A stretch of 64,000 bases of DNA, from NCBI RefSeq assembly GCF_000004825.1, contig NW_008805071.1:744001-808000 (forward strand), in the 5' to 3' direction. The notes under the pieces are model-generated. The model saw nothing but the letters and a program-made list of their open reading frames with translations. It was not told where the DNA came from and did not search any database. Origin of the DNA: Heterostelium album PN500 (lineage: Eukaryota > Evosea > Eumycetozoa > Acytosteliales > Acytosteliaceae). How positions within the stretch are numbered: position 1 is the first letter of the stretch; each line of letters opens with the position of its first letter. Below, piece after piece: positions 11,211 through 24,588 of the stretch. Both the position numbers and the translations under genes were made by a program.

Positions 11211-12049
11211 TTTTTTCTAGTAATGATACAAAAATAAATAAGGTATTTAATTGATAAATCTTGATAAATATTAATTAAATACTTTATTTATACTAAATAG
11301 AATATAAAAATTAAATAAATTAAAAGATATTATTTATATCCATTTTGAAAGACGTTGGTCAGGTATCATTTTCAGAGTAAGATCATCTAACTATTTAATT
11401 CAACTTTAATTGGTAAAAGGTGTGGGGATTTTACACTTGGGAATAGTCGTTTTGTCAATTATAATAAAATGACTATTCAATTCTCTCATTCTTTATCAAA
11501 TACACCAATTATTTTTACCATCTTTATTTAGTTTTAAAGATTTATTTTAATAAAACCATGATAAATTTAGAAAGTGGGTGAATTTTTCTAATCAATCAGA
11601 GTGGAGTGGTGGAAAATTTTGATTTATGTGTGTTAAAAATATATAAGAATAGATTAATCATACTACATTTTTTTATATGTATAAAATTAACGATTCACAC
11701 AAAATTAAAAGTTTAGGTAAACAAAAGTGAAAAAACCTAATTTATTTTTGTAGATTCGAATGTGGATTTGTAAACTAGTGGTATATCAACCTTTGTTTAA
11801 GTAAATTATTTGTAAATCGATCAACTTTCATACATGACATTATCTTGGATAAAAATCAGAGTCGGTAAAATCAATACTGATCGTACTGATAAAATCAATT
11901 GTTTTAAATGTGATTCAATTTTGTACAACATTGTGAAAATTATAACTTTAGTCATCACATTTTACAAATTATAATATTAAAAGATGCTTTTGTTTGTTTT
12001 AAAAAATATAAATAAATATTATTTGTATAAATCATTTATATGGTAATTA
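11211..12049. other. Intergenic, AT-rich
   Basis: No open frame with coding character. It lies between the start of the CAP-domain gene and the stop of the Arf GEF gene, both on the minus strand, so it should hold the CAP gene promoter and the Arf GEF 3' end. I see no defined element. Confidence 0.55.
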
Positions 12050-15000
12050 TTATATTTGCTTTGGAGAGCTTATTGGTGATAAACTAGTATTATTATTATT
12101 GTTGTTGTTGTTATTGTTGTTGTTTTGTGGAACTATATTATTACTTGCAGTTGAGCTTGGAGAAGGGATTGGGATTGGGATTCCACCACTGCTTCCAAGT
12201 GATGAGATTATTGCTGCTCCCAAACTGCTTGGTGTATTGTTATTATTACTATTGATATTGTCTTGTGGAGAATTTAGAGGTGGCATGTTTGGTGTAATAT
12301 TGATTGGTATAGAGATTGGAGGTGTTGCAGACTCTATTTTTGTTGTTGATGTATTTTGTTGTTGTTGTGATTGTTGTGATTGTTGTGCTTGTTGTGCTTG
12401 TTGTTGTTGGTTATGATTTGGATCAACTCTTGATAGAACATCTTCTCGAATCTTTGGACAGAAATCATTGATACTTGCCCATGTCAAGTCCCAGAGTTTG
12501 ATGGATGCCTCTGAATGCGATGGATCCGGTGCTTTGAATACACCAGAGTTATTCATTACCAGCAGCATATTCTTGAGAGATTCCGGTACGGATTCAGATA
12601 GAACCTCTGACAATCCCATGTAGGTACGTAGATATGTCAAGATTTCAGTCCAGAGCATAGTAAAGTCGTTGGACTGGATGATAATATTGAGGTTCTGAAG
12701 GAACACCTTTGAAAGTAGAGCGGAAGCACGTAGTCTGGTATCTTCATAGTTGGATTCCTTTGCGTTGTCCTTCAAATTATTGAGTAGTGGGAAAACAATG
12801 TCAACAAAGCAACTGAACCACTTTGATGGCGAGAGTACTTCGAGACTTGGCGAGAGTATACACTTTTGCAGGTAACTCATCGCATTGTTTCGGATGTTTG
12901 GCTTGGTGTCTACACAGAGTTTAGAGATTGTCTGAAGTATTGGTGACCAATATTGATCCCATGTTTCCGAGATCTTCTGATCCATCCTTCTCTTTGCAAC
13001 TTTCTCGGTGATCGACGACGATTCGTTGACTGGCAACACAGTGATCTTATTCAACTCGGAGATTCTGACAAAGATGTAATGAAGTAGCTCCATCGCTTTG
13101 ATTGTAACCGTTGGTGGAACGGTGCTCGAGTTGATAAAGCAATTGACAGATGTCAAACACTGCTTGCAAGACTCCAATGTCAGTGATTTCTGTTGGACGA
13201 GCAGCGAGAGTGCTTCACAGGCACGAGTCGATGCCTTTGGATTGCCAGAGAGTAGTACAATCATTCCGATGATCGGTTCCCATGAGTTGTGGTTGGTCGA
13301 GAGGAAGTTGATTTGGTCGCGTACCAACTGGACGAGTGCACTCGACATCTTCTCGGCGATCGAGTCAAACACCGGGTTGACACGTAGTATCAACTTGACC
13401 AACGACTCCAACGACTTGGAGACATCGGGTACATGCAACAATCGGATCAATAGATACATCAATGAGATGACAGTCTTCTCAATGAACGGGATCAACGAGG
13501 TCGATCCCTCGCACACCTGAATGATATTCTCGATGTGCTTGACCAGCCCAGCCCAAATAAGATTCAAACGATCGACATTTAATAATACAACATGTGTGAG
13601 CAAGTCAAAACAAAACATTGCCTGTGGTTGATTAAATCCATTTGTCTTTGGCGTTGTAATATTATATAGAACCTGTAGTAAATGTTCTAAAGATGTAATT
13701 GGTAGATTCCTTTGGAAAAAAAATAGAATTAAAATTAACATTAACATTCTAATTAAAAAGATTAATAATAATACATACTTTGATTCCAAGAATAAATCCT
13801 TAATATGACAATTTTCAACACAAATCTTTGCTTTATCTTCGTCTTTGTTTTCAACTTCGATCTCTTCATCTCCAGTGGCAAACCAGAATCTCAAAATCGA
13901 TGATGATTTCTGTTGAATTTGTTGATCTACATCTAAGAATAAATATTAGTTAGTTAGTTAGTTATGTGGAATTGTTAAATATTATGTCACGTACTTCTAT
14001 TGGCTTGACCAGGAGTTGGATTGTTTTCAACTGGGAAATCAATGGATTCGAAAATACTTGGGAGTAGTCCAAGTTTGTGCATCTTGCAGATGACCATGAT
14101 CAAATTCTTCCATGACTCTGTTAGGTGACCAGAGTACTTCATTGCAATCTCAAAGGTGGTGATGGTTGCCAGCTGTGCTTTGTTATCGCCGATGAACGGT
14201 GTGTGGTTGAGAGAGACACCGTCCTTCTCGATCAGTGTCGTATTGCTACAGAGTGAATTCATGAGATTATCAATCGATTCATTGATGTTGTTGTTCGCAG
14301 AGACCTGAGCACACAGATGGAATCCATCCAACACTCGCTTACTCAGTGAGTCATTCTCGATCTTCTCGAAAACATTGGAGATCGAAGGAATCACTACATT
14401 CAAAATGATAGGGAAGATCTCTCTGTCGTATTCATTCGAATCGATAGTTGTATATTTCGACATCTTTTTGATTCTATTCAATATTATTAAATAATAATAA
14501 CAATGTTGTTAATAACCAACTAATGAATGAATAAGTGATTAGATCTAACTTACTTCTTAAGTGTATTTCTCCAAGTGGAATTAGTGATAACACCGGGTGT
14601 TGTTGTTTCATCTTCAGCACACAGCTGTACAGTCATCTCATTAAACATATCTTTGATCAAGTCACTCGAGACATGACATGGAATTAACATTCTCTCGAAT
14701 GATTGATAAGTCATTCTATCTTTTGCCTAAAGAAAGAAATAACATTAATAAGCGATCGCTACTACAAACTAACATATTATAATAGATAGATTATACTTAC
14801 ACTAATATTTGGATTAAAAGTAGATGTATGTAACATTAAACCAGAATATAGACAAAGGAATAGAGAATCTTCGGTTTGGAAGATATGTTTACCTCTAGAT
14901 TCCAAATTCTCGTAGATCTTACGAGCCAACAACTCAAAGATATGTTCGACAACAGCAGATTCACCAGGAATAATAAAACTCTCCAAGAATGCTCTGTAAA

Positions 15001-17728
15001 CAGAGATATAACCATCGTATCTCTCAATAAAGTAATCTAGATACTCTGAGAGTACTTCTTTGTTTGATTTCTTTCCAATGTATTCACCAACCGTCTTTAA
15101 ATTCAACTTTGGTGTCTCCAAAAAGAATTTAGAAATACTCTTTGCATTGATCTCTGTGAATATCTTATTCTCTATATATATATATATATAGTTAGTTATT
15201 AAAACAAAAGTTAATGTTAGTTAGTTAGTTAGTTTTTTAGCTTGATAATAATAACTATAGTACATACCTAATAGATAATTAAAAGCATCGGCTGGTTTAC
15301 GATTGAAATGAGTAGCAGCGATACTCATTATCTTTTTGAACTTCTTTTTCTTCATAAACTCGAGACTGTCGGATGCAGGTAGCTGCGAGTGTGGAATGTA
15401 TCTTGGGTATTTGGAACGGTCGTCAATCGATTGGATGATCGAGAGTAGATTCTCCAGCGAGAGCATGTGCAGCGTGTTGAGCGGGCCCGACAGCGGGAAT
15501 GAATTCTTGTAGAGTGTCTTACAAAGTGACTCAAAGACGTTGCTACTGTAGATCTCGCAGTCGTAGTTGACAAACAACTCGACCATCGCCAGTGGGAACT
15601 TACAGAAATCACGCAAGCCCTCCAATGCCAACTCTTGCAACTCGAACAGCTGCTTGTTATCGACGATATTCTTGAGCAGCACATTGAAGAACTCCTCGAA
15701 CTGCGCCTTCAAACAGTGTCTAAGAGAAACAAACAAATTGAAAAAGATTCTCATTGACAATGAGAAGATCGGTATACTCTTACATAAATTCTGTTGTACA
15801 ACAAATAATATTAAAGGTTTGCAAAGTTAATAATAAGTATTTCTACTTTGTTATTTAAATATAATATAATTGTAGTTTTACAAAGTTACTTACTTGTAAT
15901 AAATATTTAAATAGATCATCTTGAATGACAGCGATGATACCTGTTGATGATTCTAAGGTTGATCCACGCATCTGAATGATAAGATTGATGACATTCAATG
16001 ATAAAAGTCGAGTGATTTCATTGTCCATTTGAACTGGTGATACAATATTGTCGACAAAGAACTTTAATATCTTTATCAATACTGTTTCATCATATGATTT
16101 ATCTAGATTATAATATTGTTTGGTTGTTATTATTATTATTATTTTGTTAACAAAAGATAACCTTTTTGAGAGATATACATACCAGAATCAACCAAATGAT
16201 TTTGATTTAATTTAGGATTTACAACAGTAATATTATGATGTAATGAATTTCTTTGTTGTTTGTTTTGTTGTTGATAACCACTACTATTACTATTATTATT
16301 GTTATTATTTGATTGTTGATGATTATTATTATTATTTAAATTAATAGGTGGTGTAGAAGATAGAGAATTGGTTGGTAGTGAATGATGATGATGTTGTACT
16401 GGTTGTGTTACTGGTGTTGAAACGGGTGTTGTATTATTAGATACTGGTGACTTTGGAGAATGACTTCCACTATGATTATTATTATGATTATTATTATTAT
16501 TACTATCTTGATGATGATGATGATGATGATGCGTAGAATCATTAGGTTTTACTAATGACTCACCGGAATGTGGAAGATTACTAAAGAAGAGATCGTTGTT
16601 TGGCGAGAATTGATTGTCATCCGATATATGAAGATGCGAAGTGGCCGATGATGATGGTTCATCAGTGAACGAACTAATGATCTTATCGATTTCATTACTA
16701 CCACCAACTAGATTCTCTTGTACCGTTGTAGTAGTACTGGTAGTTGTCGTTGTAATCGTTAGAGTAGCACTAATTGAACTCTTTCTCAATGGAACAACAT
16801 TTTGTTGTTGTTCATTTTCTACTACTACTTCTTCTTTATTTTGTTGTTGTTGTTGTGGTTGTTGTTGCTGTTGTGTTTGTTGTTGTTGTTGTTGTTGTTG
16901 TTGATCTTCACTATTTAGATGTGGAAGAGGTGGTGGTGTTGGAGGTGAATGATAGATGTTATATCGTTGGAATGCAATGGTTACGATCTCCTGTAGTGTT
17001 GTCTCGGCGGTCTTCTTTAGGAGTTCTGACGATCGCGATTGGTCAGTCATGAGAAAACAGGTGTTCATGCTCTCATACACTAGATCGTTGGTCAAGTAGA
17101 TACCGGCAGCATTCTTCATACACGACGACAACACCTGTAATATCTTCATCAAAACCACCTCATCACTCTTGGAATCGGTAGCTTCAAACTTGCAATGTGT
17201 CACCGATTCAGCAATCGATCTAATTGCTTTCGGTGCATTATTTGATTCTGAATCTATAATAACCAATATAGTCATTTAGTTAGTTAGTTATTATTAATAA
17301 TCATCTTCTATATTCGAATATAATATAATATAAAACATACCGATAAATAGATTAAGAAACTTGTTGACCGAGGTCAATGCAGTTCCAGTGATAGGACCGC
17401 TTGTCTCTGCAGATCTAATGACCAAGAGGAAAGGATCCAAGTATGTAGATGTATCTAAACTTTCGAAATCTAAATAAAATAGGTATTAATTCTTCAAAGA
17501 TCTTTGACTGTTTTATTTATTTTGAATAGTTGAATGTATGAATGAACAATGTTGTTTCGTACTTGATTCATTATGAAGTATATTTGTTAGATTCTTTAAT
17601 GATTTCAAAATGGAGTTGTCCGGTAGCAACGATTGATTCGATGACCATCTCGTGTTTAATTTCAAATGTGAAAGCAAACCATAGATTTCACCTTGTATAA
17701 TATGAATAGGATTGAAAGAGGTGAACAT
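12050..17728 (-). CDS. Large Sec7-domain Arf guanine nucleotide exchange factor, GBF1/Gea class, ten exons
   Basis: Minus-strand exons: 17563-17728, 17341-17469, 16183-17253, 15894-16102, 15268-15790, 14801-15171, 14554-14726, 13995-14473, 13779-13932, 12050-13709. Every join keeps frame, giving 1,644 residues. The N-terminus (IHIIQGEIYGLL, LNTRWSS) and SGPITGTALTSVNKFL are the DCB signature of GBF1/GNOM. A Q/N/H-rich insert of about 230 residues splits DCB from HUS. The Sec7 domain spans about residues 670-880, with the catalytic Glu in FIIPGESAVVEH near residue 770 and DSLFLCLYSGLML after it. EYDREIFPIILN opens the HDS1-like part, and the C-terminus is Gln/Asn/Ser-rich. The family loads Arf with GTP at the cis-Golgi for COPI coats. 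Several introns contain CTAA/TTAG tetranucleotide runs. Confidence 0.9.
16203..16912 (-). repeat. Low-complexity codon repeats encoding Q, N, H and T tracts
   Basis: Trinucleotide runs (CAA/CAG, AAC/AAT, CAT, ACA on the minus strand) inside exon 3 of the Arf GEF gene encode long homopolymer tracts between the DCB and HUS regions. They are typical dictyostelid coding microsatellites and are expected to vary in length between strains. Confidence 0.85.
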
Positions 17729-18154
17729 CTTTTACTAACTAACCAATTAAAAAAGAAATAATAATCTCTCTTCTCTATTCTCTCTTCTTCTTCTTCTTCT
17801 TCTCTCTCTCAATGATATATATATATATATATAAATAAAAAAAAGGTATTAAAACTGATTTTTAATAATTATTTAAGTCTTGCAAGTAAGTCAGTTTTGG
17901 ACAGGTCATTCATTCATTATTAAATAAATAATCAGAGATTGAAAAGTTGTTTTTGAAATTTTCAATTTTTTTTTATTATTATTTCTTGTTTTGTTTTGCC
18001 AATGTGGTTAGTTTGACTGTTGTTGGTTTGTGTGAGTCATAACATTTTAATGACTGTTCAACTTCAACTCCAACTTCAATTCCATTCCATTCCGTCGGGA
18101 TTTATACATACATTGTCAAATTTAAAACTTTAACAATAATATTATTATGTAAAT
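17729..18154. other. Intergenic, AT-rich
   Basis: Holds a TCT/CTT tract and a TATATA run just upstream of the Arf GEF start (17785-17835), then AT-rich sequence. No gene seen. Confidence 0.5.
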
Positions 18155-19676
18155 TTATGTTGTAATTGATTGATTTTCATTGTTATTATTATTATTATTA
18201 TTAATGTTATTTTTATATTGAATAAGTTTACCATTCACTAGTGTATCCATTATTAACAAGTTGATTGTAATCACTTTATCGACGTCTTTCTCCATTTTCA
18301 TGATTTCGGTGAATTGTGTGAGTTCGTTGTGGACCGCTTGCCAGTCTTGGTCGGGTGCGTACTGCTCGGTGAAGAGGATCGATTGGAGCAGCTGGTTGAT
18401 GGTGATAACAAACACTTCGAGTGGACGTCGGCTTGTGTCTGACTTTGAGAGGTTGTAGGTCGGTGTGCATCGCAGGTAGAAACCGACCAGCCGATTGATC
18501 GCCACCTCCTGAGTGAGCATCTTGGCCGGCGCATACTTTTTATTGGAGATGTCCTGCAGGATGTACTCGAGAATACGATTTTTTATCGTGCTATTCTCCA
18601 TCAGCTGCGCAAAGAGAACCTTCTTTGAATCGGGCAGTCCTCTGAAATCATTACACAACTGCGGTGTAATCGATTCCCTAAGAATAACAACATCAAACAA
18701 TTGATATATCTAGATTGTTTAAAACAAAACAAAACAAAAAAATCAAAACAAAATAGTTAATAACAAACAAAGTTATCATTAACATTATCATTATAACATA
18801 CAATGGTAATTAGCTTTAATATATTTTTGTAGACCTCCAAGTCACATTTACTGACAACAGAGAATATCGCTTTGAAGAATGTAACCTTTCGGTTTCTCTC
18901 GAGAATGGTTTTCAGTGGGTTATCGTATACTTTTTGATCGGTCAGATGTTGTAATACTAATACAAAATAGTTTAATAATGAAATCGAGTTATATATTGGT
19001 ATATGTGTAATCTAATAGTAAAGTAATGATAAATAGTTAGGTATATTTGTTAACATTAAGATATTTGATAATAATAATAATAGTACTAATACATTACACC
19101 AGATTCAAGTGGTACATCGTTATAATAATGATCTATCGACATTAACACTGATTGAAGTAAATCGAAATGAAAATCAATATGGAATTGGTATCTATCGAAC
19201 AACTGATGAAATACAGCCATAATATAATTTACAAGTGTTTCTTCTTTCTTTGTTTTTAAAAGTGTCATCATTGTATCTGTTGTTTCTCTATGATTGATTT
19301 GTTAGTAAGTTTATCATAATGATTCCTCTTTCTCTCTCTCTTTCGTTATTTACATACTCTGGTGGCATATATCCCATACTTGCCAGATATAGAATCATCT
19401 TACATCCACTTTCATTTTGTAAATCTAATAATAATAATAATAATATTCATCGTTTATAAAGTGATTGTTGTGTCAGTCATTAATCTAGTTTAGTTTGATT
19501 AGTCTTAACCAATATAATCAAATAAATAAACATAAAACAAAACAAGGTTAAACGATTACAATAGTATATAGTACTCATTGAAACTTGTCTATACATTCTT
19601 CATCTTGTAACAAATGACTGACTGTGTTACTCAGACCCATAGAATAATAAGTTATATCTTGACTACTACTACTCAT
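18155..19676 (-). CDS. Unidentified helical protein, five exons
   Basis: Minus-strand exons 19595-19676, 19358-19424, 19100-19287, 18802-18956 and 18155-18709 keep frame and give 348 residues. Exon 1 reads MSSSSQDITYYSMGLSNTVSHLLQDEE and leaves through a GTATAG donor rather than the nearer GTACTA, because only that choice avoids an in-frame stop. The product is Leu/Ile-rich and looks all-helical, possibly HEAT-like, with a short poly-Asn tail. It has no signal peptide and no membrane segment. I do not recognise the family. The GC-rich third positions in the last exon and the multi-exon frame continuity make it a real gene. It lies between the Arf GEF and UMP-CMP kinase genes on the same strand. 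Confidence 0.7.
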
Positions 19677-19998
19677 TTTTGGTTTATATATTTCTTTTAA
19701 CTAACAAACTAACTAACTAACTATTTATTTATTCTATTAATACAAATAACTGATACAATATATATATATGACAATGACAAGTTACAGATTAATCAATCTC
19801 TCTCTGATATTCCCAAAAACAAAATTTCTTTCTTTCATTTAAAAAAAAAATCATATTTTTGTTTTTGTTTTATTTTTTTAATATTATTATATTTAATGTA
19901 TATTATTTAATATGATGATGATGATGATGTTGTTGATTATGTTTTGTTTTATATTATTTGATTAAGTTCTACAAGTTGTTGTTATTATACTATTTATT

Positions 19999-21156
<1,158 letters not shown>

Positions 21157-21560
21157 CAATTCATTACACAATATCCCAGTAAAGTTAATTATTGTTGCTA
21201 AGGATTCAATGAAGTGATAAGAGCATTATTTACGATTGAAGTGAAAACTTTCTAATGTTGCTGCATTCTTGCTTCTTACTCGAAGTTCATACACCCAAAT
21301 TTACTGTGTGGTTTTTTTTATTGCTTTGAGCCCTCTTCCTCTTTGTCCTCTTTACAATACACCTTGGTGTGGAGGCACGCATCATAAAGAAGATCACCGC
21401 AGCGTACAACTCTCAAGCGTTGGTTACGGGCTTTGTTTGTATTGGAGCTCCCATCGTGGGGATGAGTTGGTTCCATGCATTGTTTCTTTTGGAAAAGATG
21501 GGATATCTCATTAACTCTAAGAGCAATTACTTATTAATTTACTGGGATATTGTAATGAAT
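21157..21560. repeat. Segment of about 400 bp bounded by imperfect inverted repeats
   Basis: The left end (about 21159-21205) contains ATTCATTACACAATATCCCA and GTAAAGTTAAT. The right end (about 21515-21558), read on the other strand, contains ATTCATTACAATATCCCAGT and AAATTAAT, so about 30 bp match with a 2-base and a 1-base difference. The enclosed DNA is richer in GC than its flanks. It holds an open frame, 21330-21578 (plus), predicted to encode a hydrophobic peptide with segments such as ALFLFVLFTIHLGVEARIIK and QALVTGFVCIGAPIVGMSWF. No transposase motif is visible and I could not define a target-site duplication. It may be a small non-autonomous DNA transposon, or a gene fragment between inverted repeats. 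Confidence 0.5.
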
Positions 21561-21994
21561 GTTATTAACCTGAACTGATATAAATAATAATAAACACTTT
21601 TAATAAATAATTTGGTTATTATTGTTATGATGATTTTCAACTATTCATGAATTTTATTTTGAACCGAAAAAACAAAAAAAATATAAAATTAAAGACCAAT
21701 CGCACCAATTAAAGCAAAGTTGATGACCTGACTTCCATTCAATTTTATTCGGATTTTACTTGAGTTTCATTGAAAGTTTAAAATTGGATTGAAAATGAAT
21801 GCGAAAACAAACTGTAATTAAAAGAATAAAAAAAAAAATTAAAAAAAAAAAATAAACACACATATTAATTATTATTAACAATATTAAATCATTATATCAT
21901 TTTTTATTTATTTGATTAGATTTTATTCTTATTGTTATTGTTATAGTTTATAATTATATTAATTTTTATAATTGTAATTATATTAATTTAATGA
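21561..21994. other. Intergenic, AT-rich, upstream of the PDK1-like kinase
   Basis: Poly-A and poly-T stretches and the kinase leader. No defined element seen. Confidence 0.5.
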
Positions 21995-24125
21995 ATGAAT
22001 AGTAAAGATGAGAGAATTCAACAACAAATCAGTCAATCCGAAGGTGGTACATTGAATAATGCAACGAATATGAATATGAACAGCGACTGCAGTCCAACAT
22101 CAATAAGACCAACACCACCAACAACTGCAACAACACCAACAATCGCAAGTAAATCAACAAACAACAATATGATGCTCTTTGTAAAAGAAAAAGATTTCAA
22201 CTCTGAGGCACTCATAAGACAACAACTATCACAGCCTGCACCCAACTCAACAAAGAAAACCAAACAGGATTTCGATTTCATTAGAACAATAGGAAAAGGT
22301 AGTTATGGAAAGGTAAGTTCAATCAACCAATCAATCAAAATAAGTAAAAATAAAAATGTTGGCGCGAAAAACAATCATTAACCATTTTTGGCATACATAA
22401 TACTAATAAATCAATAGGTTAAATTGGTTATTGAAAAAGAAACAGGAAAAGGATATGCAGCTAAAATACTAAATAAACAACTTATACTCAAAGAGAAGAA
22501 AGCAAAATATGTAAACACTGAAAAAACAATACTCGATTCACTTGATCATCCAAACATTGTTAAACTATTCTATACTTTTCAAGATGAAACAAATCTATGT
22601 AAGTAAAGAAAAGAATAAATAATCTAGATTATTTATTATCTAATGAAATTAGAGTTAGTATATTTACATGTAATTTTCTTTCTCAATCTATATATAAAGA
22701 TTTTATATTGGAATACTGTCCGAATGGAGATTTACTCGAACAACTCAAGAAATGTAGCTGTTTCGGTTTGGATGTCGTTAGATTCTACTCTGCGGAGATA
22801 CTGGTGACTCTCGAGTATCTGCATGGCCATGGTATTGCGCATCGTGACCTGAAACCAGAGAACATTCTCCTGTCGAAATCGATGCATATCAAACTGAGTG
22901 ACTTTGGCACTGCCAAGGAGCTGGGAAACGATCCGTTGGTGCGCTCCGGCTCGTTCTGTGGCACCGCCGAGTACGTCTGTCCGGAGTTGTTAGTCGAGAA
23001 GAAAGCGGAAAGTCGGCGGATCTCTGGTCGTTCGGCTGTCTGATCTACCAGCTCGTCTCGGGCAAGCTGCCATTCAAAGGCTTCAACGACTACCAGACAT
23101 TCCAGCTGATTATCAAGCGCGACTTTGAATACCCGCCCAACTTTGATGCCGACGCACAAGACCTGGTCGACAGACTGCTTAACCTGAATGCAGAGCAACG
23201 TCCTTCCTTCCAAGAGATACGGTCGCACCAATTCTTCCGGGACATCGACTTTAACAACCTTGCCAAATGTGATCCTCCAGTCATAGTTCCAATTGATCCT
23301 GTTTCTCCTACTACAACAACAGTAGCCAATCTTAGTATTAACAACAACAACAATAATAATAACATCAGCAATAATAACAACAATATTAGTTCCAATCAAT
23401 TACATAGAATTAGATCACAATCTGAAGCAATTCCAAACAATCCATTATTTAGTGATAATCATGTTATTCTAAGAGAAAGATCTTCATCACAAACAACAAC
23501 TACTACTTCTTCCACTACTTCAAGTTCAACATCAAATTCTAATATAAATTCAAATACAATTACAGAATCAAATATAAACAGTCCTTTACATCAAAATATA
23601 AATAGTAATAGCAACAACAACAATAAGAATAATTGTAGAATATTTATATCACCAACAGAACTGTTACTTGGTGGAAAAGAGGTAAAGAAAGAACTGAGAG
23701 AGGAACAGAAAGATATAGTATGGAACAGATTCCTTTTGCCAAACAATGAGATCATACTGGCAATAGCAACACTCGAGAAGAAAACAGGTTTAATAACAAA
23801 GAAGAGAGTGATGATAATAACAGACACACCAAGAATCTTTTATGTCGATCCACACAAGATGATAGTAAAAGGTGAAATTCCCGTTGATTCAACTCTATCA
23901 GCTGAATCAAAGTCAATGAGACATTTTGTAATTAACACTGTAACTATCATATATATCAAAGTTTATAAATTAATAATCATTTTACTAATCATAAACTATA
24001 TATTGCAATTTCAATAATAATAATAGAGAGGAAGACATAAACACTTTTTTGATTTATACAATAATTGTAAGAGATGGGTAGATTATATAAATGATTTAAA
24101 GATGTTGGGTGTTGTAAATAAATAA
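21995..24125 (+). CDS. PDK1-like AGC protein kinase with C-terminal PH domain; carries a one-base frameshift
   Basis: Exons 21995-22312, 22418-22598, 22700-23939 and 24027-24125. The kinase domain starts at residue 90: IRTIGKGSYGKVK, AAKILNK (catalytic Lys), AHRDLKPEN, DFGTAKE, then SGSFCGTAEYVCPELL, the PDK1-type activation segment. A Ser/Asn/Thr-rich linker follows. The C-terminus is a PH domain (KRVMIITDTPRIFYVDP ... RKHKHFFDLYNNCKRWVDYI), which in PDK1 binds phosphoinositides. Near 23003-23010 the frame slips by one base: upstream reads PELLVEKKA, and only the shifted frame continues with GKSADLWSFGCLIYQLVSGK. As written, translation stops at 23041-23043 inside the kinase domain. Because 1 kb downstream stays conserved and the last two exons are coherent, a base lost in sequencing or a very recent mutation is likelier than an old pseudogene. 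Confidence 0.88.
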
Positions 24126-24588
24126 ATTAAAAAAATGAACTAGTTCATTCAAAAAAAAAAACAAACAAAAAAGAAAATAAGATTAATATTAAGATTTAAA
24201 TATAAGGTGTAAATTAAAATAATAGACTCTAAAGTAAATCAATCAATTTATTATTTTGAAATTGAAAGTAATAATATATATTTGATAATACAGTCTTTAA
24301 ACTTAAGAAAACTGTATTATAAAATATACAATAATAACTTATTTAAATCGCTTTTTTTTTTTTGTTTGATAATAATTTGATTTGATTGGATGGAGATTGA
24401 TTGATGGATAGTTGAGTTGATAGAATTATTATTACTATAAATAATTAATTTAATATTATTGTTGTTGTTGTTGAATGAATTGTTGTTTTTAATTTAATTG
24501 CTAATTAATTAAAAAACTGGAAATAAAAATATTTGGAGGGGAAAGGAAGTATAAAAAAAATAGTACTATTATTATTATCAAAAATTGT
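24126..24588. other. Intergenic between convergent genes
   Basis: The PDK1-like gene and the bZIP gene converge here. AT-rich, holds the 3' untranslated parts of both; no gene seen. Confidence 0.6.

Noticed and set aside
16641-17052. Long plus-strand frames of Val/Cys opposite the Arf GEF gene
   Set aside because: Antisense readings of the CAA/AAC codon repeats that encode Gln and Asn tracts on the minus strand.
21269-21514. 81-codon frame inside the inverted-repeat segment
   Set aside because: Starts at a TTG and lies in a different frame from the more membrane-like peptide; I could support neither as a full gene, so only the repeat was annotated.
22785-23399. 204-codon minus-strand frame opposite the PDK1-like kinase
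   Set aside because: The kinase motifs on the plus strand explain the sequence; the antisense frame arises from GC-rich codons.
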